A DNA stretch of 28,178 bases from Bolinopsis microptera (taxonomy: Eukaryota; Ctenophora; Tentaculata; Lobata; Bolinopsidae). Below, piece after piece: positions 1 to 8,889 of this stretch. The notes beneath the pieces are model-generated. The model was given only the letters and a program-made list of their open reading frames with translations, did not search any database and had not been told where the DNA came from. The stretch is taken from assembly GCF_026151205.1 (NCBI RefSeq), contig NW_026971853.1, positions 1 through 28,178 on the forward strand. Reading direction: 5' to 3'. Within the stretch, counting starts at the first letter, position 1. Each line of letters opens with the position of its first letter. The position numbers and the translations under genes are program-made.

Positions 1-600
1 GTTCGCTTTTCTAAATTTTTTTCAAGAGAAAAAGATTTTTAAAAATTTTTTAATAGTTATTTAAAATTTGCTAAAAGGGGCAAAATTTTCAATTATTTTT
101 TACATTATTAATTTACTTTATACATTTGTGTGCATATATTTATATTTGATTTTTAATTAAAGGGATTTTAAGGGCGTTAGTGCCGAGTAATCCCTTTTGG
201 GGGTAGTGCTCCCTCAATCAATTCCATTCCTTGGGACAGGGGGTGAACTTTGCATCTGGAACTGGTCCGGGTAGCTAGTTCGGGCCAGGTCACTGTTGCT
301 TGTTTCTGGTCAATCCAGGTGTAACACAGGATATGTGTTGAGTATGAGCCTTTCTTTCACTTGTTTGTTTACTGATTCACTTCTGAGAGATGGTTATCAT
401 AATGCATTTTGCTGTAAAATATAAATTCGTAATGAAATAAGAAAAACTGTAGTGCACGATGATTGTGTTGAAATTAAACCGTTGCAATTGTGTTTGAGAT
501 TTTCCTACCAACGATCCCGCCTCGATGGTGTATCCTTGGTCTTGAGTCAGCGCATCATCATTCGCAGACGTCGTCCATTTTACGGGCACTGAGTGCCTGT
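1..600. other. AT-rich non-coding DNA, no clear gene
   Basis: The first 170 bases are A/T-rich. A more balanced stretch follows (about 175-330), with an AGTGCC motif at 179-184. I see no tRNA fold, no long frame on the plus strand and no clear promoter. The only coding hint is on the minus strand at 377-589 and is listed separately. Confidence 0.6.
377..589 (-). CDS. possible exon fragment, weakly Ig-domain-like (very uncertain)
   Basis: A 70-codon open frame with no ATG start; it opens with GTG just inside the frame. The first 36 codons (589 down to 482) have a balanced composition and read like a strand of an immunoglobulin-type domain: a Lys-Trp-Thr near the start, then a Gly-Tyr-Thr-Ile-Glu and a Ser-Leu-Val-Gly-x-Ser-Gln-Thr-Gln-Leu pattern. 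The rest (482 to 377) becomes Phe/Tyr/Ile-rich and looks like non-coding DNA. On the minus strand, CACTCAG just before the conserved-looking part could be a splice acceptor. The likeness is from memory of family patterns, with no Cys pair visible. No neighbouring exon was found, so chance remains the leading alternative. Confidence 0.2.
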   Translation of the reverse strand: MPVKWTTSANDDALTQDQGYTIEAGSLVGKSQTQLQRFNFNTIIVHYSFSYFITNLYFTAKCIMITISQK

Positions 601-601
601 G

Positions 602-657
602 TTCAACGAGAACAGGTTAGACTTAGGACGATCTCAGTCTAACCTGTTCTCGTTGAA
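602..657. repeat. perfect 22-bp inverted repeat (hairpin)
   Basis: Positions 602-623 are the exact reverse complement of 636-657, with a 12-nt loop (624-635). The arms begin TTCAACGAGAAC and end GTTAGACT. Pairing stops on both sides, so the palindrome is complete here. A T-rich tail is absent and the context is not bacterial, so a rho-independent terminator is unlikely. It could be a small fold-back element, a MITE remnant or a hairpin RNA source. Confidence 0.85.
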
Positions 658-837
658 AAAGCGTGACTTAAGTTACCGAAATTTATTTCTTTATAATAAT
701 ATATAAAATATATATGATTTAAATTATTTTAGGAGTATTGATTTTGACAGAGCGAATTGGTGCAGAATGCAAGCCTTATGATTGTGTTTTTTGAGAAAGA
801 TTAGATAGCAGTGTTGTGTTTACACTATCTGTTATTT
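658..837. other. AT-rich spacer
   Basis: A/T-rich sequence with TATAAT-like strings around 695-715 between the hairpin and the GTGCC array. No gene is visible. TATA-like strings are expected by chance at this composition. Confidence 0.5.
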
Positions 838-1008
838 GGTGCCTCAAGTGTCTTAGTGCCTCAGTGCCTCAAAGTGGTGCATCAAGGACCTAAAGTGGTG
901 CCGTCAGTGCCTCAAAGTGGGTGCCTACAAGGGCCTCAAAGTGGTGCCGGCTCAGGGCCTCAAAGGGCCTCAGTGCCTCAAAACGTGGTGCAGTCAAAGG
1001 TCGTCTCA
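838..1008. repeat. degenerate GTGCCTCAAAGTG tandem array
   Basis: At least eight imperfect copies of a short unit (G[T/G]GCCTCAA, often followed by AGTGGTGC) follow one another with variable spacing. Clear copies start near 839, 865, 908, 931, 955, 965 and 974. AGTGCC occurs at 855, 863, 906 and 972. Open frames over the array on both strands are by-products of the repeat. The same AGTGCC core appears at 4245-4285 and at 28011-28145. Confidence 0.75.
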
Positions 1009-1096
1009 GGGGGCGGAAAAAACTTGCTCGATAAAAACGTCTAGAGCTGGTGTAAACAGGAAAAAAGTGTGGTTTTGGTAATTTAAGCCTCGACAA

Positions 1097-1300
1097 TCAG
1101 GTTAGAGAACTCGCAGTCCATCTACTTCTTGACTTTGCTGTTAGGTGCGTAGTGGCCCACCAGAAAGCACTCTCGGTAGCCCTATACGCGGGACTCACGG
1201 CTACTCCTTTACAGCGGAGATAAGCATCACGACCATTCCTGACAACTCTCAAAATCGCCTGAACTGTCTCTGTGCTAATTTCTGGGAGGTCCGGAAACAT
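1097..1300 (-). CDS. unassigned open frame with balanced composition (uncertain)
   Basis: A 67-codon ATG frame whose residues are well mixed (Leu, Val, Ala, Arg, Thr, Trp) rather than dominated by A/T-rich codons. It stays open a further 13 codons upstream, to a TAG. I do not recognise a family. On the same strand, CTATTTCAG (ending at 1344) resembles a splice acceptor and GTATGT (1302 down to 1297) a donor, bounding a 41-nt piece (1303-1343). The donor overlaps the proposed ATG, so the ORF and the small exon are competing readings. Both may be chance. Confidence 0.15.
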   Translation of the reverse strand: MFPDLPEISTETVQAILRVVRNGRDAYLRCKGVAVSPAYRATESAFWWATTHLTAKSRSRWTASSLT

Positions 1301-1344
1301 ACCAACATCTGCTCGTAGCTTGTATAGCAGCCTCGGTTGCTATC

Positions 1345-1587
1345 TGAAATAGATTATAGATACGTTTGCGTAAAACTGGGTGAGCGTAAGTGTCTAAAAG
1401 CGGTTATCAATTACTTATTCTTATTTTACTTAGTTTTAGAATTTCGTTGTATCGTTGACGGTGAAGGTCATATCTAAATAAAAATCGATAAATGTGTAAT
1501 TAATAAAATATGTTTAATAAATTGTGTTTATAATTATGGTACATTGTTATTATATTTATATTTTAGGCTGTAACCTCATTAGTCCAA
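1345..1587. other. AT-rich DNA, nothing recognised
   Basis: Mostly A/T with many stop codons in all frames. It runs up to the three-copy tandem repeat. No RNA gene or strong structure is visible. Confidence 0.5.
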
Positions 1588-1766
1588 TGGAATAAACCTT
1601 GCATGCCTTGGTTGCAGCATCACTTATATAGGGCCCGATGTAATAAACCTAGCATGCCTTGGTTGCAGCATCGCTTCACTTATATAGGTGCATTATATAG
1701 GGTCCGATGGAATAAACCTAGCATGCCTTGGTTGCAGCATCGCTTCACTTATATAGGGTCCGATGT
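1588..1766. repeat. three-copy tandem repeat, 51/69/56 bp
   Basis: The unit starts AATAAACCT, continues GCATGCCTTGGTTGCAGCAT and ends TATATAGGGYCCGATG. Copies are at 1591-1641, 1642-1710 and 1711-1766. Copy 1 lacks the GCTTC found after GCAT in copies 2 and 3. Copy 2 carries an extra 13 nt from a partial duplication of its TATATAGG end. Spelling is otherwise nearly identical, so the duplication is recent. A short open frame across it is a repeat by-product. Confidence 0.9.
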
Positions 1767-3480
1767 AATTGCTACAGTTTACTGGTCAACTGGTGTTTGA
1801 TCGGTGTCCCTAATTTTGTTTACACTTGGTCACTTGTCAAGGCATGTAAGGGCATAATTCGGCGAATTTTCTTTGAAATATTGCAGCAAAGTCTCGGACG
1901 AAGAAAGTATGGTACACACTACCTTAACCGTCACTGGCCTAATGTATAATTTAATCCTTCGGCTTCCTGTAATTAGCTGGTTACACACTTGTGTAACAAT
2001 GTGGCTGTTGGAATGTTCGAAGTAAAATAAGTGTTGAGATTAAAAAAAAAACGTTGGTAGATGCAGGCGAGTATGCGTACTGTGAAGTTATCAAACACAA
2101 GTATGTGAATAATGCCTGATCGGAACAAACAGGCTTAACTAACAAAGTTATTTTTGTCAACTGGATACCGATACTACCATTTGTTCCTTGCCAACAGATA
2201 TGGTGGTATCCGAGACTGAAACTTTCGTACCTTGAGGATCTACACCCATGTTCCCACTGATGAAATGTAGTAGCAGAACTTTAAACAGAAATTGCTGCAC
2301 GACCATGTGGCTATCTATAGTATATGGTTACTAATTTACTATGGAACTTCCTATTTCTCGTATAATTTAGATCGATACTCGCGTGGAGAGAATGTGTGTT
2401 TCACAAGTGTAGAAACAGCTGAAAATGTAAACCAGGTTCTTTGAGTAATACCGTTTAAAGTGAATTATTAGGTAACGTAAATTAATTGATGACAAGCATA
2501 ACTGATCTGGTACAATTAAGCAGCAATTGAACAACTGAACAGCGAGCTTAAAACTTAAGGTTATTAAAAAGGGTGCTTTTATAAAATGCACATTAAATGA
2601 TGTAAACGCTATAAATATGACGAGGTTATGATAGTGAGTCATTAGTTCGTTTGCAGATCGTGGAGCTTCCCGTTTGGCACGGAGTTAAGTTTTAGATAAA
2701 AATAGACATATTAACACTAAATAAACGTTTATTGAACGCCTCCTAATTATATCCGAGTTCATACATATTAAATATCAGAATATGTGATTTAGTCTCATCG
2801 AGAATGTAAAACTACCGTAGCAATTCTTTTGATTCTAAAGTTCCAGAAAATTAGTCAAGATTGCTGGTGGTTGACCAAACCGGAAGGAATTAGACAGGAG
2901 CACAAAGCTGAATAAGTCCTGAATAGCTGTGACGGTTAACACGCATTTTTGAAAGCATTTCTTACTTACAAACTATTGTATCATTTATGGACACGTTCAT
3001 TGAAGTTTGACTTTGAGGATATCGGTAAACAAAAAAATAGCGTTTTCGACGATAGTGGCTTAATTGTAGCATCTGTTAATCTAGCATGTTCAGAAATTCT
3101 GAAAATTAGCCCCGTGACCCATGATACTCCCATATGCACTGCTCAGAAAAAAATGTATTGTTGTTAGGCAGTATGATGAGTAAAATGTCACATTTTTGTG
3201 ACATCTATAATAGCTGCCCAATAAACATTCCTTAAAGAGACCGATTGGTCTCAAATATATAGTAGATGAGGTCAATCTAACAATTATGATACTACATTCT
3301 TTAAAGAGCACGGATCGAGCGGTTATAAGTCAATATTTCGTAAACTTTGTCACACTCAGAATACAACACCTCTTTTCTACTGTGAGGTGTCCTCAAAACC
3401 CTTTCAATTCATCATTTGATGGTTATTCTACCTCTTAGCCCTAAAATATGCTGTTATTATATCATAATATTATGGTGATT
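1767..3480. other. 1.7 kb of clean AT-rich DNA without a supported gene
   Basis: The base texture is normal and stops are frequent in every frame. The longest frames (about 70-90 codons) have A/T-driven composition and no recognisable motif. Small perfect hairpins occur at 3185-3204 (8-bp arms, TTTT loop) and 3237-3252 (6-bp arms). A 15-nt near-repeat, ACATTCYTTAAAGAG, lies at 3225-3239 and 3294-3308. An A10 run is at 2042-2051. Confidence 0.6.
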
Positions 3481-3490
3481 TATACTAAAA

Positions 3491-3544
3491 AGCCCGCCCC
3501 ACGAAAACCTCACTGAACCTCCACGCGGTGTGAGGCGGGTGGCT
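3491..3544. repeat. GC-rich imperfect stem
   Basis: AGCCCGCC (3491-3498) can pair with GGCGGGTGGCT (3534-3544, with a 2-nt bulge), and CCTCAC (3508-3513) with GTGAGG (3530-3535). The two helices would share the G at 3534-3535. It stands out from AT-rich surroundings at the edge of the repeat cluster at 3698-3960. No RNA family is recognised. Confidence 0.35.
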
Positions 3545-3697
3545 CCAATGGGAGGTGCATGGGTGTTTTAACCTATGCAAAGGAAGGGATTAGCCATCTC
3601 TACAACAAAGGAAAGGCTCTAATAGCCTCTACTAACCTTAGAACCGCAACATAACCGCTCTTCCCACAGGCAAATAACACCTTCCGCAGGAAACTAA

Positions 3698-3960
3698 CTC
3701 GCTCACAGACTCCCACATGACGTGTAACCACAAAATTGGGTTTTGGATCGGACACTCAAAACAACGATAGAGGAGCGGTCTACACATTCACAAGGCTACC
3801 ACGTCTCGTGTAACCCCAGGATTTGACACGTTCACAAGCTAACCACGTCTCGTGTAACACCAGTGATTTAACACGCTCACAGGCTTCATATCTCGTGAAC
3901 TACAGGATTTGGGTTTTGGATCGGCCACTCAAAACAAAACGATAGAGGAGCGGTCCACAC
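3698..3960. repeat. nested repeat cluster: four short units inside a long direct repeat
   Basis: A long near-identical direct repeat occurs at 3738-3785 and 3911-3960 (GGGTTTTGGATCGG, then CACTCAAAACAA and CGATAGAGGAGCGGTC). A shorter unit lies before or between these copies four times: 3700-3737, 3783-3824, 3826-3869 and 3871-3910. It reads CGYTCACARGCT, then CACGTCTCGTGTAAC, then AGGATTT. Units two to four are directly adjacent. The arrangement implies duplication of a composite block. No coding frame runs through it. Confidence 0.85.
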
Positions 3961-4880
3961 TGCTACAGTGACGTTACAGGAAGATTGCATACTCAATTTG
4001 TACTACAAAAGTTCAAAATGTCTGCTTTTCGTTCAAGTGCACGTGTTGTTTAATCAATTTGCAGTTCAGTTAAATTTTGTTTTCAGCAGCCTTGCTAAAA
4101 ATCGTAAGTTTTCAACTACATTTGTGAGCTAAATTGGTCAAATTGGAGGGGTCAGATTATTGGCGAGATTTAGTTGTTTTTATGCCGTTGAGATTCTTCT
4201 TCAATTTTAAAATAAATATTATAGTGCAGCGTGTTACATATGATAGTGCCGCATATTAGTGCCGCAAGTTCTGCAGTGCCACATTTACGCAAAGTCATAC
4301 GGTCGGCTCCCTGGTTGTAGTTTTATAACCTACCAAAATGTGCGCCGAATTGAACTCCTCGACGGTCTTAAATATTTAATATTTGAAAACAAATATTGTA
4401 CAAGTGTTATATCACCCACTAACGTCCCTGGTTTCTATTATTATAATTTTGGAGACAAAACAGATACCATATTTATGAATGTAAATTTTAATAGGTAATT
4501 GTAATATATAATAATCATTACTTTGGATTAGTGTCAGAATGATGGTGAAATCAAAAAAGATTGTTTCATAGTTTAGCTTTATAGGTGTAACACAAAAAAT
4601 TAAAATCAAGCATTTTGAAAATTAAAATCATCCTGAAACAATCTTAATTTTTGTTATAATTTGAATCTTATAAAAGTGTGGTGGGTTCTGACAGTAAAAC
4701 AAAGTTAGTTTATATTAAGGAAATGAAAATTTTAGGGAAGAATAAGTTGTTCCGATTTTTTGATTGCATATTTCTGATAAGAAAAACTTGTTAGGATTAC
4801 CAATACCAATCTATGCGTATATACACAAAGAACTCATCTTATATATTGAGTGATTTAACGATGAAATGAATTTAAAAGAT
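3961..4880. other. AT-rich DNA with small repeats
   Basis: Clean texture and no supported gene. It contains three AGTGCC copies (4245, 4258, 4275) and an inverted pair at 4557-4568 and 4634-4645 (AAGATTGTTTCA and its complement), whose pairing continues imperfectly outward into A/T runs. The region ends where homopolymer runs begin to rise, near 4880. Confidence 0.55.
4245..4285. repeat. AGTGCC mini-cluster
   Basis: AGTGCCGCA occurs at 4245-4253 and 4258-4266, and AGTGCCACA at 4275-4283; a related AGTGCAGC lies just upstream at 4223. The core matches the arrays at 838-1008 and 28011-28145. Confidence 0.55.
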
Positions 4881-6280
4881 TAAGGCTGGACGAAAGGGGC
4901 CCAACAGGGGGATAGCATGAAATTTTTTTTGCCTGCTTCTTCAGCTTTTTGGGGTTGTGGCCTTCCTCATAAAAGATTATTTGCTTCGCTATTGTTTCCC
5001 GAAACTTTATGCTTAACCCTACTACAAAAAATTTTTTTTAAACCCCTCTTACCTGATAGTCCGGGCCCCGTACTAATACAATTCTTAATTTTTTATAAAA
5101 AGCAAAAAATGAATAATGATATTAAATTTAAATTATAGTTAGAGTTCCGATCATTACGAAAAGAAAAAAAGTTTTTTTATGTTTTTCCCAAATTTATAAG
5201 GAAACATTTCCTTCTGTATCCCCGGTCTTGGATTAGCTGAATTATTTATGTAAATAGATGTTGTGTTCTGGGTTTGAAACCACGTTTTGGAACCAAAAAC
5301 TCTTATTAAATTCGTGAAAACAGGGAAGGGGTTAGTTAAAAAATAAAAGGCCATCAAAGGAAAGGGACCAAGTAACCAGATAGTAAAAAAAGTATTGGGT
5401 TCAAAACCTGGGAGGGAAAAAAACAGTCCAGTCCTCTCCCAAGTTTCTCATAAATTAGTCCTTGCACGTTCTACAAAGCTCGAAAACAACACCACTCATA
5501 AACCAGGGGCTGGGGGAACCATTGGGGAACAGGGGGGACACATGAAGTGGAGATTACTGGAAAATTCCGGGGGGTATTTTGAAGTTTTGTCTGCGGTGGG
5601 CGTGTTTTCTCTTTCTCCCGCTCACTTGTAGAGGCAAGCTCCAGCACTGTGTAGGGTGGGGAAATTTTGCGGGCTCTTTTTATCACAAACCTTTGGGGAA
5701 TAACTATGAACGGAATGTTCCACGATGAGTAAACACTGCAATAAAAGTTTTAATTTTGTGTGGGGTAAAGTTAAAACCCTCACCTTGTAATTCGATGGTT
5801 CCTGGGGAAAAAATTTCCGGGTAACAGATTTTTGATTATTTTTCGTCGTAAAAATAGGGAAATTTCGTCCGATCGTAAAAAATGGTATTTCGTTCAGATC
5901 AATTGAAAAATTTATCATTATTATTTCAAAACGATGTTTGCTCGGCCAATTATGGAAGGAAAAAACTTTAACTATTGTTTATAGGTAGGGTACAAAAAAA
6001 AGGGCCAGGAATGGTCCCTACACAATAAACCCAACAAAAGTAGCAAGAACTGCTTGTTGTCCCGGGAAGTAGCTGATTGGGGGGGGGACTTTAATAGGTA
6101 GGAAGCCTGCAGAAGTTTTAAAGGTGAGTTAAAGATTAATTTCGAGGGTTAAAAAAAACCCGTCACCGAATATTTAAAGGGGGGGGACTATTAAATTAAG
6201 TTTACCTATATCCAAAAAAAAAAGTGATGCAAATTAATTGATTAATATGAAAAATTTTGTTTTCCCAAAAATTTAACGTA
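4880..6280. other. partly degraded stretch with raised homopolymer runs
   Basis: Runs of G, A, T and C of 5-9 bases become common (for example the nine G's near 6080 and eight G's near 6181), while stretches of normal texture remain between them. No gene is supported. Frames here are short and follow the runs. It looks like a milder form of the damage seen from 7,440 on. Confidence 0.6.
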
Positions 6281-6289
6281 TAAGAGCAA

Positions 6290-6562
6290 ATGATAATATT
6301 TGATAAAAGATTCTGTTTAAAAACCCTCGATGGTGAACAAGAACTTGGACCCGTATATCATAGTGTATTCGACTATACTTGTGGTGTTGGCTGCAGCCGC
6401 CACACCATTCCACTAGATCCGACCCAGTCTCCGTTTATCCAGCGATATTGGCTTCACCAGATTACACCCCAAATAAGTGGAAGAGACCAAAAATGGCTGC
6501 ACAAGTTTAATATTGGGGATAGAGAGGGGGAGGTGGTCTGTCTAAACTTTAAAAATCACTGA
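6290..6562 (+). CDS. unassigned 90-codon open frame (uncertain)
   Basis: The longest frame in clean sequence, with an ATG start and TGA stop. Composition is mixed, with Cys-Gly-Val-Gly-Cys near residues 31-35 and several Trp, His and Gln. I recognise no domain. There is no signal peptide or membrane segment. It lies directly after the partly degraded stretch, so an indel may have altered either end. A frame of this length is possible by chance in a window this size. Confidence 0.15.
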   Translation: MIIFDKRFCLKTLDGEQELGPVYHSVFDYTCGVGCSRHTIPLDPTQSPFIQRYWLHQITPQISGRDQKWLHKFNIGDREGEVVCLNFKNH

Positions 6563-7131
6563 TATGTCAGTTTAAACATTTAGTCTGGTCGGGTCTCAGC
6601 AGGTAATCCATACTCAAGCTAAAAGATATCCTATCAATAATCAATATCTGGTAGCGATTGTGACATTCAAATGCGTCGAAAGCAACCGACTTACTTTGCA
6701 TGTAATGAGAAAAATAAGGTAGCAGTTAAGTACAAACAGTCAAAAGTGTACAGAGGACCTCATAACCTGCCAGCAATACCAGCTGGTAGATACCAAGTTG
6801 TGCGGCTCCGCGTGAGGGGTCAGTAAGGGGTTTAGATATTGTGACGTAATATGTTGTGTAGTCTGTTGTGGAGTCTGTTGTTACCTCCATTTCCTATACT
6901 GTCAGATCAATCATAAATCTAGATGTTATACAATTTATACATATACAAAATAATAATATTTTTGCAATCACATATGATATATGTATATCCCGAACTATAT
7001 ACATAGGTCGGAAACAATAAAATCATCATTATATATATATATATATTAGGACGCATTGAAACTACCGGACCACGATGTAGCGGGGCCAGCCTTTCTTCTC
7101 GTTTGCACTATAAGAGTATAAGCTACCTTAT
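6563..7131. other. clean AT-rich DNA with a short AT microsatellite
   Basis: No gene is supported. A 12-bp palindrome (TACCAGCTGGTA) is at 6777-6788. GTCTGTTGT is repeated near 6860-6890. An (AT)8 run is at 7031-7046. Confidence 0.5.
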
Positions 7132-7209
7132 CGGACCTTATTTGAACGGACATTAATTGAACGCTGGAGGTCCTAGCGTTCATTTTAATGTCCGTTCAAA
7201 TAAAGTCCG
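7132..7209. repeat. long fold-back hairpin, ~34-bp arms
   Basis: The left arm (7132-7165) and right arm (7175-7209) pair almost fully. The core match is TTATTTGAACGGACATTAA against its complement, followed by GAACGCT against AGCGTTC. There is one C/T mismatch and a small 2-versus-3-nt bulge. The loop is 9 nt. A second copy of the outer end (ATAAGGTCCG near 7217-7226) could replace the right arm end in pairing. This fits a MITE or fold-back element. No coding sequence is inside it. Confidence 0.85.
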
Positions 7210-8889
7210 TCCGTTTTATAAGGTCCGTCCAATTGTGAATGAAAAATAATGAAAAAATAGACAATAATGGAATGTAACGGGATAAAATTGAAAAATAACG
7301 GCATAAAAAAGGCCAGAGGGAGGCATTTTTCGAATTTCAGGTATTTATAAATTAATAAATACACAATGCAGCCGTAAAATGCAAGAACAAAAGAGAGCTG
7401 GAATCTTGTTAATGAGGTCAGGTGGCGAGAAAAGAAGAAGCCATGGGGTCTTGAGAAGGAGGGGGGGTGAAAGGGGTAGGAAAAGGGGGCCGTAAAGAAA
7501 ACCCCTTTAACCCAAGCTACTTGGGGGGGCAAAGGGGGAAAACCTCCAGTTTGTTCCAAAAAAGGGAAAAAAAGGGGGGACAAAAAACCCATTCAAAACC
7601 ACCACAAAAAACCCCCAGTGTGGGAAAAAGTTCACCCCCAAGACCCCAAAAAAATGGAGGGGGGCTACGAAATCATTTAAAGGGGGTTAAAGGGGAAAAA
7701 TTGGGGGGAGAGGTGGGTTTTGCCCTGAAGTTTTCTGAAGAGGGGGGGAAAGTTGAAAATTTTGATCCTTACCCTTTTCCTTTTAAAAAAAAAGCACTAG
7801 TTTTTGATGGGGCGATGTTTTCCGGGGAAAAAATGGGAAGAACCCAAAACATTTCCCTGCCTGTTTCCAAAAAAAAGGGGGAAAAATTTTACCAAAAAGG
7901 GGTTAAATGGTAAAAGGGTATTTTCCCCCTGACCCATCTAAGTGGGGGTTAAATTTGGGGGTTCTCAATAAATGTACTGGGGGAAAACCCAAAAAAACAA
8001 AAACCCCTGCCCCTGGGGAAAAAAACTTAAAAAGGGTCCCCAAATCAGAAAAAAAAGGGAAAATTTTTGGGGAAAAAATAGGGGCAAACAAAAACTAGTT
8101 TTCCCCTAAATTTCTGGGGCCTAAGAAAAATAAAATTTGAAGGGGGCCCCCGGGGGTTTTAAAAATCTGACCCGCGGTAAAAAAGCCCCTTATTTATTTC
8201 CCAAGAAGGGGGATTCGGGGGTTTTGGGCACCGGGGGCTTTCCCCCCTGAAAAAAATCCCCCGGGGAATAAAAGGGGAAAAATTTCCCAAGGGAAAATTT
8301 GTAGGTTTTTGATACAAAAATGTTGGGCACTCAAAAATTTGTTCGTGTGATTTACCGAGGGGTGGTTGAGTTTTGGAAAAAAATTTTTTCATTAAAGCCC
8401 GGGGGTGATTTGGGGGGAAACCCCTTTGGGCCGCCCTTTACCTATTTTATAATCGTTAATTGCTTTAAAAAATTTTTGAGGGTTTGGGGCCCCCCATATA
8501 GAGGGGGGGGACTTTGGGTTTACTTACCCCCCCCTAAAAAAAGCCCCACGCATTCCGGTTTTAAAAGGGCCCCCCCCCGAGCGGGACCTTTTGCTGGGGA
8601 AAACCTTTTTTCCCCTTTAAACCCGATTTGTGTTTTTCGGAGGACAAATTTTTTCCAGGGGGTTACGGGGGAAATGGCGGGGCCACTTTCGTTGGGGAAA
8701 AACCCCCTCAACGAAAAGGGAAAAAACCATTTGTAACGGGGGAAATCAAAAAAAGGAGATGATGATAAAACCCGACCCCTTTTGGTTGCTGGGAGTGGGG
8801 AAAAAAAAACATTGGGAAAAAAGTCCCCAAAGGAAAATTTGTTTAAAAATTTGGGGGGAAAAATTTAAAAAGTTTCGGGGGAAAGGGGG

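Noticed and set aside
240-320. Balanced, structured-looking stretch checked for a tRNA or other RNA gene
   Set aside because: No cloverleaf, no A and B box pair and no conserved tRNA loop words at proper spacing.
838-1096. Open frames across the GTGCC array on both strands
   Set aside because: The repeated peptide words simply mirror the DNA repeat unit, and no start context or homology was seen.
1603-1800. Frame encoding repeated Met-Pro-Trp-Leu-Gln-His
   Set aside because: It is a translation of the tandem DNA repeat. The unit lengths 51, 69 and 56 do not keep one reading frame through all copies.
3385-3420. GTGTCCTC near 3388 resembling the arm of palindromic element D
   Set aside because: The likeness stops after eight bases and the following sequence does not align.
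6157-6171. 15-nt word AACCCGTCACCGAAT also found at 23409-23423
   Set aside because: A match of this length between two places in 28 kb is near what chance allows, and flanks do not align.
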